41,157 nucleotides of DNA from Ruminococcus sp. (GTDB taxonomy: Bacteria > Bacillota > Clostridia > Oscillospirales > Ruminococcaceae), in NCBI GenBank assembly GCA_024403995.1, contig JAKSQT010000012.1:1-41157 (forward strand). Direction: 5' to 3'. This document shows, piece after piece, positions 34,201 to 41,157 of the stretch (positions within the stretch are counted from its first letter, which is position 1; every line of letters starts with the position of its first letter). The position numbers and the translations under genes are program-made. Under the pieces are notes generated by a model, which did no database searches, had not been told where the DNA came from, and saw nothing but the letters and a program-made list of their open reading frames with translations.

Positions 34201-34550
34201 AGAGCATCTTTTATCCTTGTATTTGCATCATCATAAGCACCTCTGAGATAATTGCAGCAATCACTGCTTGTCAGCTTGTACAAGGCAATGATAAAACGCT
34301 GAGTAAGCTCGTCATCTCTTTTCTTCTTGATATCGGAAGTGACAGCATTAAAAAAATTAGATGTAACATTGTTGTAAAAAAAAGTTTGTCCTGCAGGAAT
34401 GGTCTTGATTTTGTCAAGAAGTTTGATGTCACGTTCATTGTCGGTATCAATATACGCAATGATATTGCCGATAGTTTCAGCATCGATTCCGAGACCTGTC
34501 ATAGCCTCTGAGAGTTTGTCGAATTTGTTTGAGCCGTTTGTATAGATCAT
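31236..34550 (-). CDS. Giant DUF4132-like protein (YehI-like)
   Basis: A 1104-residue soluble protein, last gene of the five-gene minus operon. The N-terminal 1-470 is helical and without a recognised domain. Residues about 470-620 look like HEAT-type helical repeats (KEKLIPIIANSKWNDEIAALLSSKK, given in parts elsewhere in the chain). The C-terminal part from WVWEGKYSLVHL (about 620) to the end matches the DUF4132 pattern, including VLMCDRKWTAENWKKLF (about 872) and FAIGLIWGTYEDG. Escherichia coli YehI (MolR-related) has the same C-terminal domain. Unlike YehI, no WGR domain is evident at the N-terminus. AAAGGA lies 11 nt upstream; the gap to the SWIM gene is 18 nt. Biochemical function is not known. 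Confidence 0.82.
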   Translation of the reverse strand: MIYTNGSNKFDKLSEAMTGLGIDAETIGNIIAYIDTDNERDIKLLDKIKTIPAGQTFFYNNVTSNFFNAVTSDIKKKRDDELTQRFIIALYKLTSSDCCNYLRGAYDDANTRIKDALISEYGEDDAQVHILIALKDTKCKNTELLLKAAEITSKKSDYYSILLSSRILQEQPLPKDKKRLSDAAEKAVRIIEDYFSNHSVDISGYYIINNDLVAVGEGSFFSEKLKKLFADNIKKIDIDIVTRFSYRSSDRFLNAVTNVPGIVNAEYITALARTCLDKKEVFKRLAREFTDDYVSAITASDAPDKIRIMYDILKAEKPEIKIDIEKQLSDIKMQMVNTVAAKFDDNDASEAVRNYLLGKTTFNEIYPLIKDKKIGSYRWKNGSSYCSSYGFDELILHSIFVTLLCTDDPSSNTSYHTGISMSKKESKLIDTMMNEKIPADVVLYMLGNLMAGFYSYSINEEMSFALNALEKYPNIFSDVKPDGFPLYSRLILIDVISKNPNRNKELLLSLTSDTSKAVKEKLIPIIANSKWNDEIAALLSSKKSAIRETAVSIIEKKGAADFNDALSKALETEKSDKLKNRIAVLLGQKNISNDTAAAALSIEDEIKKLTGGNRAKKIDWVWEGKYSLVHLKDGSDESSDILKSLIMCYAPEAGIVNPIAEKFSDMLDKNDLTRFANELFGKWVEDGAAAKTKWVLYFSGVYGGSDMIDNLMYYIKYWAENMRSAIAAEAVKALALNGSSAALMNVDNMSRKFKNKQVRSAANNALLYAADQLGITKEELSDRIVPDMGFDEKMCRVFDYGKRQFNVYLTPDLEIEIFNGDKKVKSMPKPGVSDDAEIAEKSYNEFKEMKKQMKNVVSSQKARLEYVLMCDRKWTAENWKKLFVANPVMHCFAIGLIWGTYEDGKLVTTFRYLDDGSFTTSDEDEFELDENALIGLVHPIELTEDERSTWSEQLSDYEITQPFPQLSREIFTADDKELSKNEIDRFDGEEIDNQALCGRMTKYGWDKGQAQDAGWFMEFLRKDISGLKRNPDGTCENLGYIAELSFSGTYIGVFEYGSEDVTIEKLKFFKASDYKNPINIGDVNKRYFSEIILQLTNVIGKNEE

Positions 34551-34568
34551 AATATATCATCCTTTCGT

Positions 34569-36332
34569 TCACTGCATTGCAGTTATTATTTCAAGTTTAT
34601 TCTGTGCGGCGGCGATGTAGGTGAGGATATCGCTCATCAGCACGATAATGTCTGCGGCAGTTTTTTCGCCGCCGTGACGGTAGGATTCAGCAGCAGACAT
34701 AAATTCCGCAGTCAGTTTTGCAAGTCCTTTCAGACCGCAGTTATTCAGCTTATTTTCAAGTTCTTTGTCATTTATCCCGCCCGATTGCAGACCGCACTGG
34801 AGAGTAATTTCAATTTTGTTCCGTACATCGCTCAGTGTGCTGAGAATTGCATACGCATAATATGCATCTTCCTCAGAAAATTTGTATTCATCAGGCAGAA
34901 TATAATCCTTATGCGGCTGAGGAGTGATGAAATCATAGACTTCAATAGGAAAGAAATTCAGCCTTCCGTTTTCGGTATATGCGGAAACGAGCATGACAAA
35001 GTATGTATCCTGATTTTCAAGTATTTTTTTTCCGATTTTTTCAAGAGTCTCAATAAACTCTTTAGTTTCGGCACGGTATTTCACTTTGATGTCAGTCGTT
35101 CTGCCATTGCAGTCCTCGATGTTCATGAGAAAAGTCTGGGTATACTTGTCAAATACCGATGAATTGACCTTGGTCGGGTGAATAAAGAACAGCCTGTCAG
35201 CCTCGCTGCGTACTTCACGGCTGAAAAGTTCAGCGGTAGCAGCCGAAAAATCGTCCATAATAATGCTGTGGAGTTCAGGACAGTCAAGTTTTGCGGCAGT
35301 CTGTGCAAGTACCGACGTTTCCTGAGAAGATGACAGTTTTCCGCCGTTGATCTTAGCATTTCCGAGAACCATTTTCGTCCGCATCATATTTTTAAGCGGA
35401 GTGCCGAGTCCCCACGGTACAACATTCTGTACGGCAGTCCTCCGTCTTTCGGAGACCTCATAAAACACTGGGCGCAGGTCGGAAAGAGTAAGAAAGCGCT
35501 GCTTTGCATTTTCGTCCATGTTCAGAAAATAGTAGATATCACCCTCATATTCACCGCCTGCGACCTGTCGCTGACCGATTGGAAGAATGGTCAGCTTGTC
35601 ATTGCAAGCATCATATTTCTGACGGAAAACACCAAGTTCATTGGCAGTGATATTGCTTTCGGAAAGACGGCTGAGAAGCTTCACACAGTCAAAGAATTTT
35701 TCCGTAAATATCCGTATGCTGAAAGAAGCACGTCTTGCGATGCAGTCACCAAGTTTGCCGCCGAGTTCACGGACAGCACGTTCGGCATCAGCCATTTTCA
35801 GAGCATGACAGCGGACGGCATTGACTTCAAGATTTTCAGCCTCAGCATCAGGAACACGAACCAGTCCGTGTTTCAGGATATCTTCAAGTGCCGCAAGAGA
35901 CTGCTTAGCACAGATATTGATTTTTTCTATTTGTTTTGCAGTGAGCTTTTCAGTCACATCTTCAGGTTCGGGCGTAGTTTCAGGTTTGTTTTCGGGATTA
36001 TTTTCTGTTTTGGTTTCTGACTGCGGTTCAGGTCGTTCATTGTCAGCCGTTACTGACGCAGATTCGGAAACAGTGCTTTTCATAAGCAGAATTGCCGATA
36101 AGATATGTCTGCATACGGTACGTGAAACGCATGAGCATTTGCATTCCGTAAGCGGAGTTTTCAGCGTGACTGTCTCGCCGCCGACAGAAATTTCTGCTGT
36201 ATCACCGTTATTTTTTATATCGGGAGCAACACCGTCGATATCTTTGACAGCACGTTTGTAAAGTCCTTTGTTGGCGAGGCTGACAAGAAAATCTTCATCA
36301 GCCGCCGCAACTGCTTTTAAAAGTTCATTCAT
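34569..36332 (-). CDS. SWIM zinc-finger protein (YehQ-like)
   Basis: A 587-residue protein. A SWIM zinc finger sits at residues 64-76: Cys64-x-Cys66, seven residues, Cys74-x-His76 (an additional Cys68 lies between). SWIM domains bind DNA or proteins. A Pro/Glu/Thr linker (about 92-128) leads to a large helical C-terminal region without recognised motifs. In E. coli the SWIM protein YehQ lies next to VWA and MoxR partners, as here. A Cys-rich finger plus a large scaffold suggests recognition of a nucleic acid or a client. It lies 17 nt after the VWA gene. Confidence 0.8.
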   Translation of the reverse strand: MNELLKAVAAADEDFLVSLANKGLYKRAVKDIDGVAPDIKNNGDTAEISVGGETVTLKTPLTECKCSCVSRTVCRHILSAILLMKSTVSESASVTADNERPEPQSETKTENNPENKPETTPEPEDVTEKLTAKQIEKINICAKQSLAALEDILKHGLVRVPDAEAENLEVNAVRCHALKMADAERAVRELGGKLGDCIARRASFSIRIFTEKFFDCVKLLSRLSESNITANELGVFRQKYDACNDKLTILPIGQRQVAGGEYEGDIYYFLNMDENAKQRFLTLSDLRPVFYEVSERRRTAVQNVVPWGLGTPLKNMMRTKMVLGNAKINGGKLSSSQETSVLAQTAAKLDCPELHSIIMDDFSAATAELFSREVRSEADRLFFIHPTKVNSSVFDKYTQTFLMNIEDCNGRTTDIKVKYRAETKEFIETLEKIGKKILENQDTYFVMLVSAYTENGRLNFFPIEVYDFITPQPHKDYILPDEYKFSEEDAYYAYAILSTLSDVRNKIEITLQCGLQSGGINDKELENKLNNCGLKGLAKLTAEFMSAAESYRHGGEKTAADIIVLMSDILTYIAAAQNKLEIITAMQ

Positions 36333-36349
36333 AGTACACCTCCTGACCG

Positions 36350-37486
36350 TCAGCTAAATATCCTGCCGAGGTAATCGCCGAGCTGTTCGGGTGTCATAGC
36401 GCCGACAAATGCGCCCATATCCGCAAGCTTCTGACCAAGAGTACGGTCAAATGCAGGATTAGCCTCTTCATCAAGAGCAGTCAGAAAGCTGAGTTTTGCT
36501 CCGCTTGTAATTATATTGCGGCTTGTATTGAGCAGATATTTTTCGGATGCGCCCTCATACAGGTCAGTGACGATGATAACAGCAGTCTGCAAAGGCGTTT
36601 CGATAAGCTGGTCACAGTATGCAGCGGCTTTTCCGATATCCGTACCGCCTCCGAGCTGAACGCTCATAAGAATTTGTGCCGGATCATCGGCATAATCCGA
36701 GAGGTCAACCACACTTGTATCAAAAATTACAAGTTTCAGCTCTGCAAACGGCAGACTTGCAATTATCTGAGCCATTACAGCACTGTGGATAATAGAGCCT
36801 GTCATTGAGCCGCTTTCGTCGATCGCAATTATCACACGCTTGTTATTGTATTTTTTGACACGGTTGCTGAAATAGATATCCTTCAGAATAAGCTTCTGCG
36901 ATTCTGTATCGAAATTCTTTAGATTTCGGCGTATCGTCTTGGTAATATCAAGGTTTCTTGCCGAATGTACGGGACTGGAGCTGTTTCTGTCAATACGTCC
37001 GAGAATTGAGCGCTTAACATCATTTTCGAGTTTCTGCCGCAGTTCTTCAGCGACCTGACGTGCGATATTTCGTGCTGTTTCCAGTACCTCGCCTTTCATG
37101 AGATGTTTAAGCTGGAGAACTGTTTTGAGCAGATCCATATCAGGCGTGATTTTTTTCAGCACAGCATTATCAGTAAGCAGTTCGGTCATGTGAAATTCAT
37201 CAAGTGCGTGTTTTTCCATGATCTCGGCAGTTTTTTTCGGAAATAGAGTACGCACTTTTGTGATCCATTCGGCGGCTGAGATGACTGACGGACTGAGACT
37301 GCCGCTCCGTCCGTCCGTGCGGACATCATCGCCCTGAGAACGGCTGTAGAGGTAGTCAAGAAGTTCCTCCATGTCCATGAACGAAGCCACTTCTCTTTCA
37401 CCGCCTGAAAATGAGAGCTGTTTGTCGGAAAGACTGCCGAGAATCAGCCTCCATCTGTTAACGGAAGTTTCTGAATTGCTGTTCAT
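36350..37486 (-). CDS. VWA-domain protein with intact MIDAS (YehP/CoxE-like)
   Basis: A 378-residue protein. The N-terminal half (1-200) is helical and charged. The C-terminal VWA domain begins at KRVIIAIDESGSMTGS (about 215-230), giving the MIDAS DxSxS. The other metal ligands are present: Thr in GGGTDIG (about 282) and Asp in VTDLYEG (about 307). Such CoxE/YehP-type VWA proteins work with MoxR AAA+ ATPases, which use ATP to remodel or metallate a target held by the VWA partner. The ATG overlaps the stop of the upstream DUF5682-like gene (ATGA), so the two are coupled. Confidence 0.88.
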   Translation of the reverse strand: MNSNSETSVNRWRLILGSLSDKQLSFSGGEREVASFMDMEELLDYLYSRSQGDDVRTDGRSGSLSPSVISAAEWITKVRTLFPKKTAEIMEKHALDEFHMTELLTDNAVLKKITPDMDLLKTVLQLKHLMKGEVLETARNIARQVAEELRQKLENDVKRSILGRIDRNSSSPVHSARNLDITKTIRRNLKNFDTESQKLILKDIYFSNRVKKYNNKRVIIAIDESGSMTGSIIHSAVMAQIIASLPFAELKLVIFDTSVVDLSDYADDPAQILMSVQLGGGTDIGKAAAYCDQLIETPLQTAVIIVTDLYEGASEKYLLNTSRNIITSGAKLSFLTALDEEANPAFDRTLGQKLADMGAFVGAMTPEQLGDYLGRIFS

Positions 37487-39882
37487 GAAAGCAGCGCCTC
37501 CTTTCCGAGTAAACTGAATATATCGGTGTCGAGTTTTGCACCGAATGCAAATAATTTTTCATCGATGCCCTTTTGGTTAAGAATGTCATTTTTATCTGAA
37601 TTATTGATCTTTGCCGCAGATTCGGCAAGTGTCTGTATTTCATCAGGCGTGAAATATCCGAATGCAAGGCGCATTGACGGAAGAATATCCATAAAATCGT
37701 CATATTCCATTTCCGTGATGAGGGTATCGGTCATATTCAAAAATGTATCATCAGCGAGTACGATATCCCTTGCCGAGCTGAAAAGTCCACGCAGATATTC
37801 AGCACCAAGCTTTTTAATTTCAGGAGTACCTTTAAGGAATCCTGCCATAGCGTTTTCAGCATCACTGCGTCGGTCGGGGTCTATCGCATAGAGAATGCCC
37901 ATAGCAGAGCCGAAAACAGACGGTTCTTTTTCAGCTGCCTCAACAAGGGTGAGGAGAGACTGTTCAAAAACAGAGAGTTTTTCCGGAAGTATCCTTGAAG
38001 CTACAGAGAACATCTCACGCATGATATCAGTGCATTCATCGGCTTTTTCACGGGGAGCATCCGCCATTGACGGCAGGGAAGAAATGAGTTTGTCAAAGCA
38101 TCTTTCAACGTAATTCAGTTCGCCTGCATCGTCGAAGCTGTAAAGCTGACGGAGGCTGTGAAGAACTTCAAATTTATGAAGTGCTCTGCCTGCCGAGAAG
38201 AAATCACCGTCGTTTGCGAGAATAAGATCAAGCTGTTCGTATTCCGATTCAGTGAGAGGAATACCCATAAGAAAGCAGTCAACAGCGATATCAGCGGCAT
38301 TGTCACAGCGGCGTTCAGTCTTCATTTTCTTTGCCGCAAATGAGGAACAGGCTTCTTCAATTGTAAAGCCGTCGGTCATATGGTCAATAAGAGCGGCATC
38401 AACATTTGGTGTGCGTCTGTAGCTCCATTCCTCACGGACACGGCTCCTGTCCTTGTTATTCCGCAGGTCAGGGCCTTTTTTGCGTTTGGCAAAGTCTGTT
38501 CCGAGAAAAGCCATACGATGAAGAAAACGGCTCTGCTCCATGCCTTTCTGTGTAGTAAAAAGCGGAACATCAAGAGTTTTCGGTACAACGGAAGTATGCT
38601 TGATTCCAAGCTTGTCACAATTTTTTTCAAAGTCGGTGATAAGGGGAGGAATGTGCTGTTTATCTCCGATCTTTCCGACGGCTTCACCTGTAGCGATAGT
38701 TTTCAGTATATCAAGCGGCATTGCTGATGAAACAGTTTTTTCGCCCTTGATAAATGTACTTGTGATGCCGTCTATAAGCTCAAACATACCGCATTCAGGA
38801 GAATTTCTCAGTGCGGCAAGTCCCTGCATGAGAGTGAGTGCAGACGAGACATCTGCGGTCGATACGGCAATATCCTTTTTGGCAGATGCCTTTGAGGTCT
38901 TTACGAGAAGGTCGAGAGTGAGGTCATTATAAACATTTTCGGGACTGTCGTTTTCGGAAAGCTTTTTTGAGACCGAGTCGTAGAAAAATGGATAGCTCAT
39001 GCCCGAAGCATAGCCATGCAGAGCGTCAGCGGCTTCATATGAGTAAGCCATAGGGTAGCTGCCCTGCAAAGTATCGGGAATTGTATGGAGCTTTGGTGCT
39101 TTGAAATTCTTATTCTGCAAAAGCGTATGCAAGCCGATGCTGTGGAAACCTCCCGTAACGGAAAGAACTTTTCCGAACTGCTCCATAGCCTCTGAAATAC
39201 GCATAGCCATATGGTTTTCACGTACATTTGTACCATCTGCATCAAGTTCGGCATCGGGGACATCCTGACGTGAAAGAATACAGTATGTATGCATCTGTCT
39301 GATAAAATCCTGCGGACTGAGGCGAAGTCCCTGAATTTCAAAGTATTTCTCCCAGAATTCCTCAAAACTTCTAAGACCTGTTTTTTCGCAGAGTTTTTTA
39401 TAGAACTGACTGCGGATAAGACCTGAATCATCGGCATACGAGTGCCTTTCGGCATTCTGGCGCAGACCTTTGCCGCTTGATGTGCTTATAAGTATCTCAC
39501 AGTAGGGGAGATCTATGAATTTTGCAGGAATCCCCAGTTTTTTAGCTTCATTTACGGCATTGTATTCAGGTGAAGAATTAAGAAACGGATAGTAGCATTT
39601 ATAGTCTCCGCCCTCATCATTGATAAGCTTTTTTGTATCTTTGTAGAAATAATAGAGAGCGGCAGGGAGCTGAGTATCCTCATGGGTAAGCGACGGAATA
39701 AGCTCATTGGCATTTTCAGGACCTTCAATGAGAATGATATCAGGCTTGTATTCCTTTATCGTTCTGACAAGCTGAAAAGAGCAGACAGGGCTGTGATGTC
39801 TGACAGGAAAAAGCAGAAGCGGCTGGTCAAAGCTGCACGGAATTATTTCAGAAGCTTTGCTGTCTCGGAGTATTCTTTCCAT
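37483..39882 (-). CDS. DUF5682-like protein (YehM-like)
   Basis: A 799-residue protein. The N-terminal region resembles DUF5682: LFPVRHHSPVCSFQLVRTI, PDIILIEGPENANELIP, and GGFHSIGLHTLLQ near residue 240. The His-His, Glu-Gly-Pro and Gly-Phe-His elements recall the EreA/ChaN/TraB-like fold, so a hydrolase or metal-binding activity is possible but not shown. The C-terminal half is helical. The start lies inside the upstream AAA+ gene (40-nt overlap) with GGTGG 4 nt before the ATG. E. coli YehM holds the same place between YehL and YehP. Confidence 0.78.
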   Translation of the reverse strand: MERILRDSKASEIIPCSFDQPLLLFPVRHHSPVCSFQLVRTIKEYKPDIILIEGPENANELIPSLTHEDTQLPAALYYFYKDTKKLINDEGGDYKCYYPFLNSSPEYNAVNEAKKLGIPAKFIDLPYCEILISTSSGKGLRQNAERHSYADDSGLIRSQFYKKLCEKTGLRSFEEFWEKYFEIQGLRLSPQDFIRQMHTYCILSRQDVPDAELDADGTNVRENHMAMRISEAMEQFGKVLSVTGGFHSIGLHTLLQNKNFKAPKLHTIPDTLQGSYPMAYSYEAADALHGYASGMSYPFFYDSVSKKLSENDSPENVYNDLTLDLLVKTSKASAKKDIAVSTADVSSALTLMQGLAALRNSPECGMFELIDGITSTFIKGEKTVSSAMPLDILKTIATGEAVGKIGDKQHIPPLITDFEKNCDKLGIKHTSVVPKTLDVPLFTTQKGMEQSRFLHRMAFLGTDFAKRKKGPDLRNNKDRSRVREEWSYRRTPNVDAALIDHMTDGFTIEEACSSFAAKKMKTERRCDNAADIAVDCFLMGIPLTESEYEQLDLILANDGDFFSAGRALHKFEVLHSLRQLYSFDDAGELNYVERCFDKLISSLPSMADAPREKADECTDIMREMFSVASRILPEKLSVFEQSLLTLVEAAEKEPSVFGSAMGILYAIDPDRRSDAENAMAGFLKGTPEIKKLGAEYLRGLFSSARDIVLADDTFLNMTDTLITEMEYDDFMDILPSMRLAFGYFTPDEIQTLAESAAKINNSDKNDILNQKGIDEKLFAFGAKLDTDIFSLLGKEALLS

Positions 39883-40952
39883 AATCCACCAACCTTAGCG
39901 CTTTTTTCCTTAACGGCTGTTCTGAAATAGCCTTTCAGCTTTTCAAGGTCATTTTTGTTTTCCTTGCATACTGCACCGAGGAGATTTTCGGTCAGAATGC
40001 CGATATCTGTCTTTCCGTTGCCATAGTACCATGAATGGCTGATAGTCTGATAGAAAACGGAAACAGCCTCAGCTGTACTCATAACGGCTGAAGGCTTTTC
40101 AACGATAGTACCCTCTGCGGTAACGCCCTCACGCAGTTCATGGTAAGTAACAGCAAGAAGCTCGGCTGCATCAGTATCAACAGGCATATCAATATGACCT
40201 GCGGCGGCGAGGTTTTCAGCTTCACGTACAATAATAGCCTTTTCAAGACGAACATCCCTTACAGGCTCGACAGTTTCAAAATTGAAGCGTCGCTTCAGAG
40301 CGCCTGACATTTCATTTACGCCTTTATCACGAGTGTTTGCAGTACCGATGATATTGAAGCCGGGGCGTGCAAAAACAAGTCCGTCATCGCCAAGTTCAGG
40401 GATATTCAGTATCTGGTCGCTCATGACAGAGATAAGGCTGTCCTGAATTTCGGCAGGAGTACGGGTGATTTCCTCGAAACGGGCGAAAATTCCCTGTTCC
40501 ATTCCGACAAGAAGGGGAGCGGGGACAAGTGCTTCACGGCATGGACCTTTTGAGAGGAGCAGTGCATAGTTCCAGCTGTATTTTATCATATCCTCAGTTG
40601 TACCTGCCGTACCCTGAACGGTATTCGTGCTTGAACCGCAGCAAGCGGCTGAGAGAAGTTCCGAAAGCATAGTTTTAGCAGTACCCGGTTCACCGACAAG
40701 CATCAGTCCACGGTTTCCTGCAAGGGTTATGATGCATCTTTCGACGAGGGCGTCATTGCCGTAGAATTTTTTTGGGATATCAACAGTACCGTTCGGAGTC
40801 TGCACTTTTCCGCCGAGAATGAAAGTTCTTACGGCTTTTGGGGAAAGTTTCCAGTTCTGCGGCTTTTTGTTGTCGGTATCGGCGGATTTTAATGCTTCAA
40901 GTTCATCAGCATAGCGTATTTCCACAGGTGGTTTGATAAGTTTTTGTTCCAT
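39843..40952 (-). CDS. MoxR-type AAA+ ATPase (YehL-like)
   Basis: First gene of the five-gene operon, 369 residues. Walker A is GEPGTAKT (87-94). In place of the usual DE the Walker B region reads GIFARFEEITRTP (154-166, Glu160-Glu161). Sensor 1 is GTANTRD (203-209) and the arginine-finger region is ALKRRF (218-223). The lid domain occupies about 240-340. This matches the YehL branch of MoxR ATPases, thought to act as hexameric remodellers with VWA partners. AAAGGATTC gives a ribosome site upstream of the ATG. Residues 20-40 hold a poorly conserved linker. Confidence 0.88.
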   Translation of the reverse strand: MEQKLIKPPVEIRYADELEALKSADTDNKKPQNWKLSPKAVRTFILGGKVQTPNGTVDIPKKFYGNDALVERCIITLAGNRGLMLVGEPGTAKTMLSELLSAACCGSSTNTVQGTAGTTEDMIKYSWNYALLLSKGPCREALVPAPLLVGMEQGIFARFEEITRTPAEIQDSLISVMSDQILNIPELGDDGLVFARPGFNIIGTANTRDKGVNEMSGALKRRFNFETVEPVRDVRLEKAIIVREAENLAAAGHIDMPVDTDAAELLAVTYHELREGVTAEGTIVEKPSAVMSTAEAVSVFYQTISHSWYYGNGKTDIGILTENLLGAVCKENKNDLEKLKGYFRTAVKEKSAKVGGLWKEYSETAKLLK

Positions 40953-40968
40953 AATAAGAATCCTTTCG

Positions 40969-41028
40969 ATGGTATAAAATACAGTATTGAACTGTAAAAA
41001 ATATCAGGTTTTTGATTAATTATACCAT
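40969..41028. promoter_or_regulatory. Nested inverted repeats in the control region of the five-gene operon
   Basis: ATGGTATAA (40969-40977) and TTATACCAT (41020-41028) are a perfect 9-bp inverted repeat, the right half overlapping the -10 box. Between them TACAGT-ATTGA-ACTGTA (40980-40996) is a second dyad that would lie in the 5' untranslated RNA. Repressor binding across the two outer half-sites, or looping, would cover the promoter. No regulator gene is in the window. Confidence 0.45.
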
Positions 41029-41047
41029 AAAATCATTCATTTGTCTA
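41019..41047 (-). promoter_or_regulatory. Promoter of the five-gene MoxR/VWA operon
   Basis: On the minus strand TAGACA (41042-41047), a 17-nt spacer and TATAAT (41019-41024). The start codon of the AAA+ gene is about 65 nt downstream of the -10 box. Confidence 0.75.
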
Positions 41048-41157
41048 CTATAGGGCATCTCTAAAAACCCGTTTTGAGTAAGAAAAAGCAGATAGGTGCA
41101 GCAGATGCAAGAAAAGCCATCGAAGGCGTGCTTTCGCACTACGAGAGGGTTTGACGC
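41048..41157. other. Unassigned right edge, possible mobile-element end
   Basis: The last 110 bases encode no gene I can support. They change style abruptly next to the -35 box (CTATAGGGCATCTCTAAAAA) and hold the small hairpin GTGC-TTTC-GCAC. The text resembles the edge of a non-coding insertion element, but only one end is visible. Confidence 0.3.

Noticed and set aside
31236-40952. Cobalamin/magnesium chelatase (ChlI/ChlD/CobN-like) cluster as the identity of the MoxR/VWA genes
   Set aside because: No chelatase large subunit and no linked ChlI-ChlD domain order; the SWIM, DUF5682-like and DUF4132-like partners fit the Yeh set better.
1-41157. CRISPR array
   Set aside because: No regularly spaced direct repeats were seen. 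The only large repeats are the tRNA duplication, the His-codon repeat and the inverted duplication.

Overview
The window reads as a chromosomal stretch of a Gram-positive anaerobe of the Ruminococcus / Oscillospiraceae type. The grounds are a PolC-type replicative polymerase, the gene order pyrH-frr-uppS-cdsA-dxr-rseP-ispG-polC, a short HisG with HisZ, strong AGGAGG ribosome binding sites and TTGACA/TATAAT promoters with 17-nt spacers, and a secreted lipoprotein GH16 glucanase. The genus is an inference from style and gene content, not from a database search.

Layout. 1-1.6 kb (minus): a laminarinase-type GH16 lipoprotein with its own terminator and an extended -10 promoter. 1.7-5.0 kb (plus): an exported, C-terminally anchored protein coupled to an S24/S26-type peptidase, then two G3E (COG0523/CobW-type) GTPases. 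One carries a very long His/Asp metal-binding segment with a 27-residue repeat; the other appears fused to a TIGR03943-like domain. 5.0-6.0 kb: a GNAT acetyltransferase and a frameshifted flavodoxin-like pseudogene. 6.0-6.7 kb (minus): two tandem copies of a tRNA-Ser(UGA)/tRNA-Ser(GCU) unit, each with its own promoter and terminator. 6.8-18.4 kb (plus): pyrH, frr, uppS, cdsA, dxr, rseP, an RNase Z-like gene, ispG and polC, covering translation, envelope lipid, isoprenoid and replication functions.

18.4-30.9 kb (plus) is a histidine operon, hisZ-G-D-C-B-H-A-F-I-E, interrupted by nine full-sized genes with no obvious role in histidine synthesis: a CPCC protein, a membrane protein, a methyltransferase, two unknowns, an AAA ATPase, a cytidine deaminase-like protein, a GNAT and the RNA 2'-phosphotransferase KptA. 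It also contains a structured non-coding repeat in two places. No histidinol-phosphatase gene is present in the window.

31.2-41.0 kb (minus) is a compact five-gene operon: MoxR-type AAA+ ATPase, DUF5682-like protein, VWA (MIDAS) protein, SWIM zinc-finger protein and a giant DUF4132-like protein. The set corresponds to the poorly understood yehL/yehM/yehP/yehQ/yehI genes of Escherichia coli and is the best candidate here for an uncharacterised multi-protein system. Between it and the convergent his operon lies a roughly 284-bp near-perfect inverted duplication (30931-31214) that looks like a MITE and probably acts as a bidirectional terminator. The last ~110 bases hold no gene I can support.
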